The notes: generated from the sequence alone by a model not told the origin. A stretch of 64,000 bases of DNA from Reichenbachiella faecimaris (GCF_900176375.1 NZ_FWYF01000004.1:433501-497500), one strand, 5' to 3'; shown: positions 50,479 through 60,944, numbered from the stretch's first letter. Numbers and translations are program-made.

Positions 50479-53400
50479 TTATCTTAAAAGGGCCACTCCA
50501 CCACGCTGCTCAATTTCCCCTAACTCTGGCATCAATGAACTTCTGAAACGCATGACATAGATATAACTATCTATTTTCAGGAGCTTACCACGATAAGTGC
50601 CGTCCCATCTGAAGCCGATATCATTAGATTGGAAAACCATTTCACCCCATCTTGAAAAGATTTTGATTTCAAAATTACTAACGTAATCATTCGGGTATAC
50701 GAAAAACTCATCATTGATACCTGGAGATGTCTGAGGTGTAAATGCATTGGGTGCATATACCTTGGGTAGACAGTCGTCCAGTACTTCCACCACATCACGG
50801 ATACAGGTAAAGCCATTACTCAACGTGACCTCATATATTCCACCTTCTGAAACGGTAAATATGGGATCCGTTGACAAAATTTGGTCGTCATTCACTATAG
50901 TCCATTCATACGTACTGAATGAACCCGGATCAAGATCTACTGAATTGTTGGCTGGGTCGGTATCCTCGCTACAAATAATTTCTCTTTCTTCCATAAGCAG
51001 CTGATCTTCAGTAATTGGCACCACCAATACACTCAACGAGGCATCTGCTTCACAACTGCTCACGTCCGAGGTAACCAGTACACTATAGGTACCACTTTCA
51101 CCAATTGAAATTTCAGCACTTTGATCTCCCAGTACGCCTGATGGACCAGTCCATGTAAAAGTGACATCCTCAGAGATATTAGAATAAGCCGTGAGAAACA
51201 CTTCTTCATTATCATCACAATTTGGAGTAGCAGCAGCAAAAACTGTTAACTCACTGAAAACATTGACATCAACACTTGCTGCACCTGTACAACCTGTGCC
51301 CTGATCCAATACCAGTACATCATAAGTTCCTGATGAATTAATTCCACGCCTTGAGCCATTGGCACCATTGTCCCATTGATAACCACCATTACCCACCAAG
51401 CCGTTCGTTACATTGGCAAATAAGATTAATGATCCTTCACAGTCCTCACCTTCTGTTTCAATTTCAACTTCTGGCGCTGCACTTTGCACTACATTAACTA
51501 TTTCTGTCACCTCACAATAACCAACACCTGTAGAGGTAACTGAATAATTTCCCCCAGCTGAGACTGTAATGGTCTCACCAAGCGAAGAACCCACAACGCC
51601 AGGACCACTCCAAGTATAGGTGATGCCTGGATCAATAGTTGTTGGGAAAATACTTATTTCCCCTTCTGTACCACAGATGTTTTGAGGTGTTGTATCATAT
51701 TCTGCTAGGGGGCTTCCGTCTAGGACAATATTGTCCAATGTTTGCACACACTCATTACCACTCACCTGCTCTACTATAACTATAGAATAAGTACCTGAGT
51801 CTAAATTGTTTATTAAGAAACTTGACGGAGATGGAGAAGCACCAGCACTTACCACGAGATTTCCAAATTCATCATACAGCTCGTAATTCACATTGGCCGG
51901 AGCAGGGCCAGATAAATCAAAAGAAAGAATCCCATCCCCAGGACAATCAGGGGTAGGCGTAACGTTATCAATGGCAAAAGTAGATCCGCCATCTTGGACA
52001 GTGGCTGCCGAACTAAGAGAACAACCTGTAAGGGTATTTGTAAGTAAAACAGAGTATCCACCTGGACTCAAACTGCTCGCCGTCAGAATAGTTGCAGGGC
52101 CAGTTGTTGCAGTGGTAATAATATTGGATGGGCCACTCACAGTATAGTTGAAACTTCCACTTTCAGTAATATCTATCGTGATCGCACCATCATCAGCAGA
52201 ACAGCCGGAAGTAGTACCACCTAGTGCTGAATACTGAGGAAGGTTTTCTATCGTCAAGGTCACATCATCCGTTATCACGCAATTGAAAATATCTTCCACA
52301 GATACTTCATAGACGTATACGCCAGGCACAGAAGTATCCACAGCTTGCGTTCGTAATGTATTGCCATTGGATACTCCATTGAGCAACCAAGAATAGGTAG
52401 AACCAGGATTCAGCGCATCTAAGTCTGTAAATCCGACATCTTCACAGATGATTTGATCTGCACCCAAATCCACTACTGGTCTGGTATCATCCACAAACGA
52501 TTCTCTAGGGTCTGACTGACACCCTTCTGTGTTGGTAATAAAAACAGAAACTAAACTGGGCGTATCTACTGTAATGGTTCTGGTCGTTTCTCCTGTAGAC
52601 CAGGTATAGCTAAAAGCAGCAGTATCTACTGGCCAGGCTTCTAGCGTAACGGGGCCATTACAAATAGCTACGGCATCTTGCAAGGTAGGTACGGCCGGAA
52701 TCGGAAATATATCCACGGGCTCCACAAAAATGGTATCCAGACCACATCTATTGGTTACGGTTAGGCTGACATTATAAGTCCCGGATAAATTATAAATATG
52801 GGTAGTATCTTCAACAGCAGCTGAAGTACCATCATCAAATGACCAAAAGAATTCATCAATGATAGAGGTACCTGTACCATCAAATATGGTTTCTTGACCC
52901 AAACAAGGATTGGAATAAGCAATTCCAGGATTCTGAGCACTCAGTGGCAGCTCTTGCACAAAATTTGGTAATCCCAATCTACTTGTACGTCCCATCAGGT
53001 CAAATCCTCCATCATTAAATGAAGCACTGGCATCATCAGCATTTGGGCTATTGATGGTACCTACAGATGTCTGACCATCTACGGCCAGATAGATCACCCC
53101 ATCAGTCCCCGTTTGCAGCGCACCATATTGTAAAGCTGCATCAGAGCCCAAAATAAATTTGGTGGCTTCAATATCCGCCTTAGCCGTGGGAGCATAGAGA
53201 CTATCTAAATCGTACTGCAGTAGATTCGAACCATTAGTACCATTGGTACTAATGTAGAGCCTTTGCATACTTGATGAAAATTCTACTCCATAAATAAGTG
53301 ATGGTGCTGGTTCATCAATATCTATTTTTGCCAGGCCTGTGATTTGCCCAGTGCTATCGGCTACATTGAACAACTCAACATAGTTTTCATTAGTATCTTG

Positions 53401-55710
53401 AAATGCCAGTGCAATAACTCCACCACCAGCAGCATATTTCATTTGGGCTCGACCCGTTTTTTCTTCATCAAATCTCATCACACTACCTGCAGAAGAGGTT
53501 ACTGGTGCTCCGATACCAAACTGTGTGAGTGGATACGAACGAAATTGATTGTTTCCATATTCATGAGTAACCAACCAGGTGATCCCCTGTCCTAACCCAA
53601 ATGCCGTTAGACGTTCCGTACTATTCGTAAACAGCGACACATCCTTCACAATCACTTCTCCTTGGGCAGTATCTTTTCTCATGTCCACTACTGCATACTT
53701 CATGTCATAAGTAAAATCACCATAAACTGGATCTGAGGTGAAAACATAATATATAGAACTGTCATTGGGTAAGGGAACAATCATAACTCCCTGACTTGAA
53801 TTAGGATCACCTCCTATATCATCCCCATTGTCCATCACTCGATGATTTTTGTTCCAAATAGTTTCGCCATTGGTATAAAAAAGCAAATCTCCATTGAGGT
53901 CAGAAACTGAAGAAGCTCCCTGCGCCGAACTCATCAAATTGGCATCTGTAATAGCAGAAGTAGCCGGAGGATTAAAGTCTATACCTGCATTTTCTCCAAA
54001 GTACCATTGATTTCTAAATATGTTAGTGTCTTCATAGGTAGTTACCTGCACATAATCATAATTGACACAACCAGTGGCAGCACTCACAACAGCTACAGAA
54101 AATAATCCCGTAGTGTCTACATTGATACTTTGAGTAAACTCTCCTGTATTCCAAAAATAAGAAGCTCCGCCGTCGCCTGCATCGTAAGTGAAAATTTCGC
54201 CTACACATCTTACTGTATCCATGCCTAAGTCAATTTGCAAATCATTGTCTACCACATTTACGGTTTGTACGAAGTTTTCAATCACACCATTCAGCTCTAC
54301 AGTAAGTGTAACAGGATATGCTCCTGCCGCTTGATAGGTATAAACAGGGTTAATGGAATTTGACTGGGTGCCATCACCAAAATCCCATAAATAGCTTTGA
54401 GCTGGCGGCTCTACATTCGAAAAGAATTTTGTAGAAAGTAGGGCACAGGTATCCATATAAGCAAACCCCACGGTATCAAAGGCTTCAAAATGAGGAGCTG
54501 AAAAATGCGGGAATTGGGTCGCATCAATCCCAGATGGAGTGAAAGCCAAGCTGTCATAACCTACATTGAAAAATGTACTGTCTGCATGAAAAATACTATC
54601 AGCTTCTAGTATTACACCAATTTCAATAGCGTCAGTGCTGGTTTGCTGATACAAATGATAAATATTATTGTCTGGTCCTCTCTGTACACCATAGCTTCTA
54701 AAAACAGGCTGAAACAATATGGAATTGACTGTACTGAGCGCATCATTGATGTTGTATTGATAGAGATTGGCCACTGTACCTGTCCCCCCGTGGCGCGAAA
54801 TATATAGATTCTCCCCATTGGAAGACCATTCAATATCATAAACAGCTTCTGTTGAAGAATCTACATTACCTGTATTCAAGATGACTGAATTGAGCGTAAG
54901 CACACCTGTAGCCAAATCGAAATCTAGTAAAGTCACATTTCTACTGGCATCTCTTGGAGCAACTGCCAGCACGGAGTTTATGGGATCATAAGCAAAAGAG
55001 GCAGCTTCAAAATCAGGAGCTGTCACATCATTCAGGTCAAATATTTGTATTACAGGATTCAGCACACCATTGTTAATTTCCAACACTTGATAATCAAAAG
55101 TGGTCCGATCGTTAGTGACCACCCAATAGTTGTCTATGTCCTGCTGAATCACAATCATGGCCTCGGAAGGGTTGGTCAGTCCTGTGGTTAAATTTTTTCG
55201 CCCCGCATCTACATCACCTAATGGTGGTACCCCTCCTGTCGCATTCCCTACTAATGCTTTATCCAGTACTGAATACAAAATCTCTGGACCCGTACTTCCT
55301 GGATTAGTAAAAATGTAATACTCACCATCCAAATAAGGCATAGGCACGACTGAAGCTGCTCTGTTGATACTTGCATCTCCACCCAAACCAGTGCCGTTTG
55401 GTACTAAATCATGATTGGAATCATAGACATTTTCCCCATCTGTATAAAAAAGTAGATTGCCCGTAACGGGATCAGTAATGACTGCACCACCACCAGTCCC
55501 AAAGGGTGTGAATTGCAAAGTATCTAGCTGAGCTCTGGCATCAGACTTATTAAAAGTAATGGTATTCGTGGAATTACCAAATAGCCAATTATATTCTGAA
55601 TAGTTTTGTGCTTGAAGTGAAACGCTGAATGAAATAAATGCGAATAGAAATAGCCAAATAGGCAAGCTTTTCCTTATTATCACGTTCATCATTTCTGTAA
55701 GGGTTCTCAA
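50479..55710 (-). CDS. Giant surface protein with PKD domains and gliding-motility (T9SS type B) C-terminus
   Basis: The 1743-residue protein begins with a signal peptide (ending near LQAQN); ATGs at 55692 or 55689 would start closer to it. The N-terminal 400 residues and a second block (about 565-940) are two copies of a beta-propeller-like unit with recurring LLFYTDGE/LLFYTNGE and WNKNHRVM-type motifs. PKD domains follow each (SYLWDFGDGTQS near 440; EFFWSFDDGTSA near 965), then several Ig-like repeats. The C-terminus has the type B sorting domain: YAPNAFTPQTSPGINDEF then FKIFSRWGEMVFQS-like (IKIFSRWGEMVF), WDGTYRGK and GGVALLR. It would be exported by type IX secretion. The divergent SprF/PorP gene is the usual partner. 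Confidence 0.92.
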   Translation of the reverse strand: MRTLTEMMNVIIRKSLPIWLFLFAFISFSVSLQAQNYSEYNWLFGNSTNTITFNKSDARAQLDTLQFTPFGTGGGAVITDPVTGNLLFYTDGENVYDSNHDLVPNGTGLGGDASINRAASVVPMPYLDGEYYIFTNPGSTGPEILYSVLDKALVGNATGGVPPLGDVDAGRKNLTTGLTNPSEAMIVIQQDIDNYWVVTNDRTTFDYQVLEINNGVLNPVIQIFDLNDVTAPDFEAASFAYDPINSVLAVAPRDASRNVTLLDFDLATGVLTLNSVILNTGNVDSSTEAVYDIEWSSNGENLYISRHGGTGTVANLYQYNINDALSTVNSILFQPVFRSYGVQRGPDNNIYHLYQQTSTDAIEIGVILEADSIFHADSTFFNVGYDSLAFTPSGIDATQFPHFSAPHFEAFDTVGFAYMDTCALLSTKFFSNVEPPAQSYLWDFGDGTQSNSINPVYTYQAAGAYPVTLTVELNGVIENFVQTVNVVDNDLQIDLGMDTVRCVGEIFTYDAGDGGASYFWNTGEFTQSINVDTTGLFSVAVVSAATGCVNYDYVQVTTYEDTNIFRNQWYFGENAGIDFNPPATSAITDANLMSSAQGASSVSDLNGDLLFYTNGETIWNKNHRVMDNGDDIGGDPNSSQGVMIVPLPNDSSIYYVFTSDPVYGDFTYDMKYAVVDMRKDTAQGEVIVKDVSLFTNSTERLTAFGLGQGITWLVTHEYGNNQFRSYPLTQFGIGAPVTSSAGSVMRFDEEKTGRAQMKYAAGGGVIALAFQDTNENYVELFNVADSTGQITGLAKIDIDEPAPSLIYGVEFSSSMQRLYISTNGTNGSNLLQYDLDSLYAPTAKADIEATKFILGSDAALQYGALQTGTDGVIYLAVDGQTSVGTINSPNADDASASFNDGGFDLMGRTSRLGLPNFVQELPLSAQNPGIAYSNPCLGQETIFDGTGTSIIDEFFWSFDDGTSAAVEDTTHIYNLSGTYNVSLTVTNRCGLDTIFVEPVDIFPIPAVPTLQDAVAICNGPVTLEAWPVDTAAFSYTWSTGETTRTITVDTPSLVSVFITNTEGCQSDPRESFVDDTRPVVDLGADQIICEDVGFTDLDALNPGSTYSWLLNGVSNGNTLRTQAVDTSVPGVYVYEVSVEDIFNCVITDDVTLTIENLPQYSALGGTTSGCSADDGAITIDITESGSFNYTVSGPSNIITTATTGPATILTASSLSPGGYSVLLTNTLTGCSLSSAATVQDGGSTFAIDNVTPTPDCPGDGILSFDLSGPAPANVNYELYDEFGNLVVSAGASPSPSSFLINNLDSGTYSIVIVEQVSGNECVQTLDNIVLDGSPLAEYDTTPQNICGTEGEISIFPTTIDPGITYTWSGPGVVGSSLGETITVSAGGNYSVTSTGVGYCEVTEIVNVVQSAAPEVEIETEGEDCEGSLILFANVTNGLVGNGGYQWDNGANGSRRGINSSGTYDVLVLDQGTGCTGAASVDVNVFSELTVFAAATPNCDDNEEVFLTAYSNISEDVTFTWTGPSGVLGDQSAEISIGESGTYSVLVTSDVSSCEADASLSVLVVPITEDQLLMEEREIICSEDTDPANNSVDLDPGSFSTYEWTIVNDDQILSTDPIFTVSEGGIYEVTLSNGFTCIRDVVEVLDDCLPKVYAPNAFTPQTSPGINDEFFVYPNDYVSNFEIKIFSRWGEMVFQSNDIGFRWDGTYRGKLLKIDSYIYVMRFRSSLMPELGEIEQRGGVALLR

Positions 55711-55907
55711 ATCTTTAACTGTCCTTTTATTAAATTAGGAGAATATTTATCAGGGGCTAAAAATAACTCAATTACTATTACTAACGGTGACAAAATATAT
55801 TTCAATGTAAATGATCCAACAAAAATTAATTCATTTCTCATTTGAGACAATATTTTATATTTTGCAACGATTCTATTTAAGGGCTTAACCCCGATTCAAA
55901 CAAACAG

Positions 55908-56945
55908 ATGCAAAGATTTTCCTTCGTCTTATTGATATTCGCTACGCTGCTTAGTACTAACAAAGCCTGGGCTCAAGACCCTCAGTTTTCCCAGTATTAC
56001 TCAGCGCCTTTGTATCTCAATCCGGCTCTTGCTGGTATTACTCAACAAGGCCGTGCAGGTATCAATTACAGAAATCAATGGCCATCAATAGACGCTAACT
56101 TTGAGACTTTTTCTGTCTATGTGGATAACAATTTTGACGAGAAGAACAGTAGTGTAGGTCTGTTATTCGTCAATGACAAAGAAGGATTAGTTGGATTACA
56201 ATCCAATGAGATCGCCCTGCAATACGCCTATCAGGTGAATGTCAATTACAAATGGGTATTCCGACCTGCATTTCAGGTTTCCTATACTTCTAGAAATGTA
56301 GACTTCAATAAACTGGTTTTCGGAGATCAACTCGACAACAACGGCAATACAGGCAACCCTAGTGCCGAACAATTCAATACAGATTGGAAAGTGAATTATT
56401 TTGATATTGCCTTGGGTGGCGTAGTTTATTCGGCAAGAACATGGCTAGGCGTATCCATGCATCATATCAGAGAACCCAATCAATCTTTCCTGGGAGAAGA
56501 TAGCCCCTTGCCACAAAAACTATCGATTCATGGTGGATATATGATCCCATTAAATACTGGATACACTAGAGGTGAAACCGTGTCTGGAGCTCGTAGAAGT
56601 CTTTCGCCAACGTTCAACTACCGAGCGCAAGGTGAATTCAATCAATTGGATCTGGGACTGTACTTCACTTGGGACCCAATTATTTTTGGTATGTGGTATC
56701 GAGGAATTCCTATCAAATCTCCTGAAGGTGGCGGGTCAAACAACGAATCATTGATATTCATGTTTGGTGTGACTCAGAAGAAATTCACCTTAGGATACAG
56801 CTTTGACTACACCCTTTCCAATTTGGGCATACAAAGTGGTGGTGCACATGAAGTATCATTGATTTATAGTTTCAAATGGGGCGACCCAAGAAAGCCTTCA
56901 CGTTCTGTACGAGAACTCAAATGCCCGCTACCTATGATTTTCTAG
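55908..56945 (+). CDS. PorP/SprF-family type IX secretion outer-membrane protein
   Basis: The 345-residue protein has a signal peptide ending WAQDP and the family opening DPQFSQYYSAPLYLNPALAG, then GRAGINYRNQWPSI and a run of barrel strands; the last part contains SLIYSFKWGD. PorP/SprF proteins work with the SprB/type B adhesins for export or surface attachment. It is divergent from the giant type B protein gene with 197 bp between starts, a typical SprF-SprB pairing. A TATATTTTG sequence near 55850 is a possible promoter with one extra base. Confidence 0.92.
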   Translation: MQRFSFVLLIFATLLSTNKAWAQDPQFSQYYSAPLYLNPALAGITQQGRAGINYRNQWPSIDANFETFSVYVDNNFDEKNSSVGLLFVNDKEGLVGLQSNEIALQYAYQVNVNYKWVFRPAFQVSYTSRNVDFNKLVFGDQLDNNGNTGNPSAEQFNTDWKVNYFDIALGGVVYSARTWLGVSMHHIREPNQSFLGEDSPLPQKLSIHGGYMIPLNTGYTRGETVSGARRSLSPTFNYRAQGEFNQLDLGLYFTWDPIIFGMWYRGIPIKSPEGGGSNNESLIFMFGVTQKKFTLGYSFDYTLSNLGIQSGGAHEVSLIYSFKWGDPRKPSRSVRELKCPLPMIF

Positions 56946-56959
56946 TTCATCAAAATCCT

Positions 56960-56967
56960 TAGCTTTG
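56960..56967 (+). promoter_or_regulatory. -7 promoter motif TAGCTTTG
   Basis: Exact TAnnTTTG match 15 bases before the ATG at 56983. The TTG of the longer ORF (56965) is inside the motif, so the ATG at 56983 is the start. Confidence 0.6.
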
Positions 56968-56982
56968 CGCAAAACAAAGCGC

Positions 56983-58221
56983 ATGGATTATAAAACTATA
57001 CTTTATCTTCTTATTGGCATTCTAACTTTTGATTTTTTGATCAATAAAGTCTTAGGCCTTCTAAATAATAAGAGCAGCAAGCAGCCCATTCCAAGTGAAC
57101 TGGCAGGCATCTATAATGACGAAAAATATGCCACTTCTCAAACCTACCAGTCTGAGGTATTTAGATTTTCTATCATTAGTTCTACTTTCAGTTTTATTTT
57201 AATGCTTGCCATCCTATGGCTCGGAGGTTTTGGTTGGTTGGATGAATACCTGCGAGGTATAGCTCCTGTTGAGCCTTTAACTTCCTTGTATTTCTTTGGT
57301 GTGGTTTACATCGTTTCAGACCTAATCGGAATCCCCTTTGACCTTTATGGCACATTTGTAATTGAAGAAAGATATGGATTCAATAAAATGACTGTCAAGA
57401 CCTACATTTTAGATAAAATCAAGGGTTATGCACTTACCCTAATTTTTGGTGGAATTATTGCCAGCTTATTTATTGTTTTGGTCATGTTTTTTGAAGAAAA
57501 CTTCTGGATTTATTTCTGGGTGGCAATCAGTGTTTTTATGATTTTCATCAACATCTTCTATACTTCACTTATTATTCCTCTTTTCAATAAGTTGAGTCCA
57601 TTAGAAGAGGGGGATTTGAAAACTGCCATCACCAACTATAGTCAAAAAGTGGGATTTCCTCTCAACAACATATTTGTCATAGATGGATCAAAAAGATCTT
57701 CCAAAGGCAATGCATTTTTTTCTGGTTTAGGAAAGAAAAAGAAAGTTGTACTCTACGATACACTCATAGAAAAGCATACAAATGAAGAATTGGTTGGCGT
57801 GTTGGCACATGAAGTGGGGCATTTCAAAAAGAAGCATATCATTTGGTCAATGCTTCTCAGCATATTGCAAACTGGCTTTATGCTATGGCTTTTATCTAAA
57901 TTCATTTTTAGCAGTGAAATATCGTGGGCTTTGGGAGGCAATGTGACTGCACTTCATTTGAATGTGTTTGCATTTGCCATTCTCTTCTCTCCCATATCTA
58001 TGATAATAGGCGTGTTTATGAATTTATTTAGTCGTAAAAATGAATATGAGGCTGATGAATATGCAGTTAAGACATACGATAAAAAACCATTAATAGCTGC
58101 ACTGAAAAAACTGACTTCTGATAGTTTAGGAAATCTTACTCCTCATCCGTGGTATGAGTTCATGAATTACTCTCACCCTAGTCTGTTAAAGAGAATTAAA
58201 GCCATGAAGGCTATTAAATAA
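56983..58221 (+). CDS. M48-family (Ste24/CAAX-type) membrane metalloprotease
   Basis: The 412-residue integral membrane protein has seven or so membrane helices and the zinc motif HEVGH (His276, Glu277, His280), with the third ligand in RKNEYEADEYAVK near residue 361. PFDLYGTFVIEERYGFN (about 118-134) is the conserved Ste24 segment. In bacteria these proteases degrade or process membrane proteins; a prenyl substrate is not expected. Its stop overlaps the convergent gpsA stop by eight bases. Confidence 0.92.
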   Translation: MDYKTILYLLIGILTFDFLINKVLGLLNNKSSKQPIPSELAGIYNDEKYATSQTYQSEVFRFSIISSTFSFILMLAILWLGGFGWLDEYLRGIAPVEPLTSLYFFGVVYIVSDLIGIPFDLYGTFVIEERYGFNKMTVKTYILDKIKGYALTLIFGGIIASLFIVLVMFFEENFWIYFWVAISVFMIFINIFYTSLIIPLFNKLSPLEEGDLKTAITNYSQKVGFPLNNIFVIDGSKRSSKGNAFFSGLGKKKKVVLYDTLIEKHTNEELVGVLAHEVGHFKKKHIIWSMLLSILQTGFMLWLLSKFIFSSEISWALGGNVTALHLNVFAFAILFSPISMIIGVFMNLFSRKNEYEADEYAVKTYDKKPLIAALKKLTSDSLGNLTPHPWYEFMNYSHPSLLKRIKAMKAIK

Positions 58222-59275
58222 AGTCTATTTCAGATCTGAAGGGAAACTTCATGAAGTAGGTATAAGCTTCCTGAACACTCATTTCTCCCTCTATGATGTT
58301 GTGTAAGGTTTCTGTAATAGGGACGCGGATATTATAACTTTCTGCCAGCCTATTGATGATTTTGATAGTATTAACACCCTCAGCTACTTCTTCCATTGAT
58401 GTGATGATATCATCCAATGACTCACCAGATGCCAGCCGAAACCCTACCGTAAAATTTCGACTCAGCTTAGAACTACACGTAGCTACTAAATCACCTACAC
58501 CTGCCAATCCCAAAAATGCTTTTGTATTTCCTCCGAGCGCATTTCCAATATAAACCATCTCGACCATACCACGACTGATAAGCATGGCTTTGGAGTTCTC
58601 GCCCAAGCCCATGCCACTGATCATTCCCGTGCCAATGGCGATGATATTCTTTAGCACACCACACAATTCTATACCTATCAAGTCATTGCTGCCATAAACT
58701 AAGAATCGATCATTTTTCAAAAGTTTCTGCCCCTGATCAATCACTTCCTCAAAATGGCTAGCTACCACAGTAGCAGCTGGCTGTTTTTCTTCTATTTCTT
58801 TAGCCAGGTTTGGACCAGCCAGACAGCCAACCCTTAACACAGATGTTTCCTCCAAAATAACCTCACTCATGGTCTTGACATGCTTCCTGGAGAGTGGGTT
58901 TTTCTTGGATATTTCTTCTCCCTCAGCAACTGATAAGTCAAGGCCTTTCGTACCATGTATCAATATATGATAAGGTCTAAGAAAGGGCGACAGATCGCGT
59001 ATCATTTGCCTAAAATTAGCAGAGGGAACAATCGGAAAAATTATCTCGCATCTGGTGCCAATGTCAGAGAGCTGATTGGTGATTTCTATATTGTCTGAAA
59101 GCACATGAGATCCTATGCTTCTATTTTGAGCGAATTGTTCGGCTTTACTCTTGTCACGAACATAGAGTAGCACAGCAGACTTTTCTGCCAGCATGTTGGC
59201 GATGGCTGTCCCAAAGCTACCAGCCCCGATTACACCTACTATCTTTTCAGAGGTACTTTTCGAGCTCATAGCCAT
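58214..59275 (-). CDS. gpsA: Glycerol-3-phosphate dehydrogenase [NAD(P)+]
   Basis: The 353-residue cytoplasmic enzyme reduces dihydroxyacetone phosphate to sn-glycerol-3-phosphate, the backbone for phospholipids. The Rossmann motif GAGSFGTAIANML is at residues 17-29; ILIHGTKGLD, LAGPNLAKEI and the catalytic-Lys region GVLKNIIAIGTGMISGMGLGEN follow, with the C-terminal VPITETLHNIIEG. The start could be Met1 or Met3. It begins 29 bases inside the end of the acyltransferase gene, so enzyme pair and substrate flow (G3P made, then acylated) are linked. Confidence 0.95.
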   Translation of the reverse strand: MAMSSKSTSEKIVGVIGAGSFGTAIANMLAEKSAVLLYVRDKSKAEQFAQNRSIGSHVLSDNIEITNQLSDIGTRCEIIFPIVPSANFRQMIRDLSPFLRPYHILIHGTKGLDLSVAEGEEISKKNPLSRKHVKTMSEVILEETSVLRVGCLAGPNLAKEIEEKQPAATVVASHFEEVIDQGQKLLKNDRFLVYGSNDLIGIELCGVLKNIIAIGTGMISGMGLGENSKAMLISRGMVEMVYIGNALGGNTKAFLGLAGVGDLVATCSSKLSRNFTVGFRLASGESLDDIITSMEEVAEGVNTIKIINRLAESYNIRVPITETLHNIIEGEMSVQEAYTYFMKFPFRSEIDFI

Positions 59276-60944
59276 CCAGCCTATTGTGATAATAATATAA
59301 TAGGTTCATGTTATGGATCACGATATCTCCCTTCTTGGAAAAGCCCAAGGGTGGCTGTGCATGATACATGCCAAGATTCTTGATTCCATGCTTAATGATG
59401 TCATCTTTCTCCCGACTCAAGTGATCTGCCAATCCTACATCTCCAGCATCCTTCATCGCACGAAGTGCATCCAGCAAATTGGATAGGCCTGCTTTATAAT
59501 CTTCATAAGGAATAACTAATTCATCATCTGACAATCTCAATAGGCCATACAAATCCAATGATGCATGCTTGCGTCCCAACATTCTAAAAGCTGTGAATGC
59601 GACCAAGTGACTTGAAAATACCCGATTGTGCTTATGAAATTCCTTGACAATTTTTTTACCTAAAATTCTATTGTATTCCTGTTCCCTTTGGGCATCTTCT
59701 GTAATCACTCCATTGGATTTGAAATAGTCCTTTAAGTCTATTTCATTACCATGTTTGTCCAAACTCTTTCCATTGATATCAACCTCATTACCAAGAACAT
59801 CAAGCGCATTGCCTATGCTCACTGAAATATCAGATCCTCTGGTAAAGAACTTCATTAAGAATTTTGAAATTTTAAATGAAGTGGTGAACTCGTCGTTTTC
59901 TTCATAGTACCTTTCTTGCCCCTTACTCTTTAGGTAGTCATTGATTAAACTTGGAGCTTCGAGAACGAAATGGTAGTTAAGAGTGACTGGTACAATAAAT
60001 ATTTTTTTCTCGTCAGGATTATCTTCAAATTGGAAAATTTGCCGTTGAGCCTCTATGGTCGTACCCAATAACCCAAGCTTCAGCGCCTTTTCAATTTTAC
60101 CGCTCCTAGATCGCGTTCCTCCAGGGAAAAACAAACTATGACACCCTTCCCTCAAAGCAATGGTAGAATATGATTTCAGACATTCTAGGTATATAGAATT
60201 CTTCTTACGTCTATCCACCTTGTAAGCACCCACACTATTCATAAAATAGGCGAACACTTTTAAGTTAAATAAATTTAAACCTGCTCCGTAAATAAATGGA
60301 GGTAAACCCAAAAACTGAATAATCCAGCCAATAAGCACAGAATCGATGTTGCTAAAATGTGTCGGTACCATAACTACTGTACCCAACTTAGCTAATTTTC
60401 TTAGCTGATCAACAGAACCTTTTATGTGTATCTTATCATCCAGATCCAGCTGATTACTGAATAATGACCAAGGTCCCTTGACGCGTGCAGCGTTAAGCAG
60501 CCGCCCGAAGCCCAATGTGACCAATGTACGTGCTACATGATAGTGAGATGGGTTGAAATTTCCTGCAATTTCATTCCCATAGCGATTCAAAATCTCTCGT
60601 AATATCTCTTTTAAATGCTGGTCTTGATCCTTTGTAGGCATGCCGTCCAACTTAACCACTCGTTGCTGCACGCCATCCCAAAAGTCATAGTCATCTTTGG
60701 GATCAACTTTCCACGGATGTTTTTTCGCGCGTTGTTTTTCTCGAAATGCAGTCATTTCAATCTCCTCTCGCAAGGTACGACCTCTATTGAGTGACAACAT
60801 GTTATCAAAACTCTCTTCAACTACAAGCTGGATAAACTCATCTCGCTTTTTGGCCATCTGTACCACTGGCCAATTCTGTGTACTTTTTAGAATGGGTTTA
60901 TATCTTGCCTTTTTGTTCCTTCTCCTTATCACCAGTGGCTTCAT
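59247..60944 (-). CDS. PlsB-like glycerol-3-phosphate/lysophosphatidate acyltransferase
   Basis: The 565-residue protein has the acyltransferase core about residues 180-300: catalytic HFSNID (His196, Asp201; HX4D), then GAYKVDRRKKNSIYLE and FFPGGTRSRSGK (272-283), where Gly replaces the Glu of the common FPEGTR motif, in the style of PlsB. Long N- and C-terminal parts rich in charge surround it; no clear membrane helix beyond the amphipathic stretches near 200-240. It should acylate glycerol-3-phosphate or lysophosphatidate at the membrane. It overlaps gpsA by 29 bp, which supplies its substrate. Confidence 0.85.
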   Translation of the reverse strand: MKPLVIRRRNKKARYKPILKSTQNWPVVQMAKKRDEFIQLVVEESFDNMLSLNRGRTLREEIEMTAFREKQRAKKHPWKVDPKDDYDFWDGVQQRVVKLDGMPTKDQDQHLKEILREILNRYGNEIAGNFNPSHYHVARTLVTLGFGRLLNAARVKGPWSLFSNQLDLDDKIHIKGSVDQLRKLAKLGTVVMVPTHFSNIDSVLIGWIIQFLGLPPFIYGAGLNLFNLKVFAYFMNSVGAYKVDRRKKNSIYLECLKSYSTIALREGCHSLFFPGGTRSRSGKIEKALKLGLLGTTIEAQRQIFQFEDNPDEKKIFIVPVTLNYHFVLEAPSLINDYLKSKGQERYYEENDEFTTSFKISKFLMKFFTRGSDISVSIGNALDVLGNEVDINGKSLDKHGNEIDLKDYFKSNGVITEDAQREQEYNRILGKKIVKEFHKHNRVFSSHLVAFTAFRMLGRKHASLDLYGLLRLSDDELVIPYEDYKAGLSNLLDALRAMKDAGDVGLADHLSREKDDIIKHGIKNLGMYHAQPPLGFSKKGDIVIHNMNLLYYYHNRLDGYELEKYL

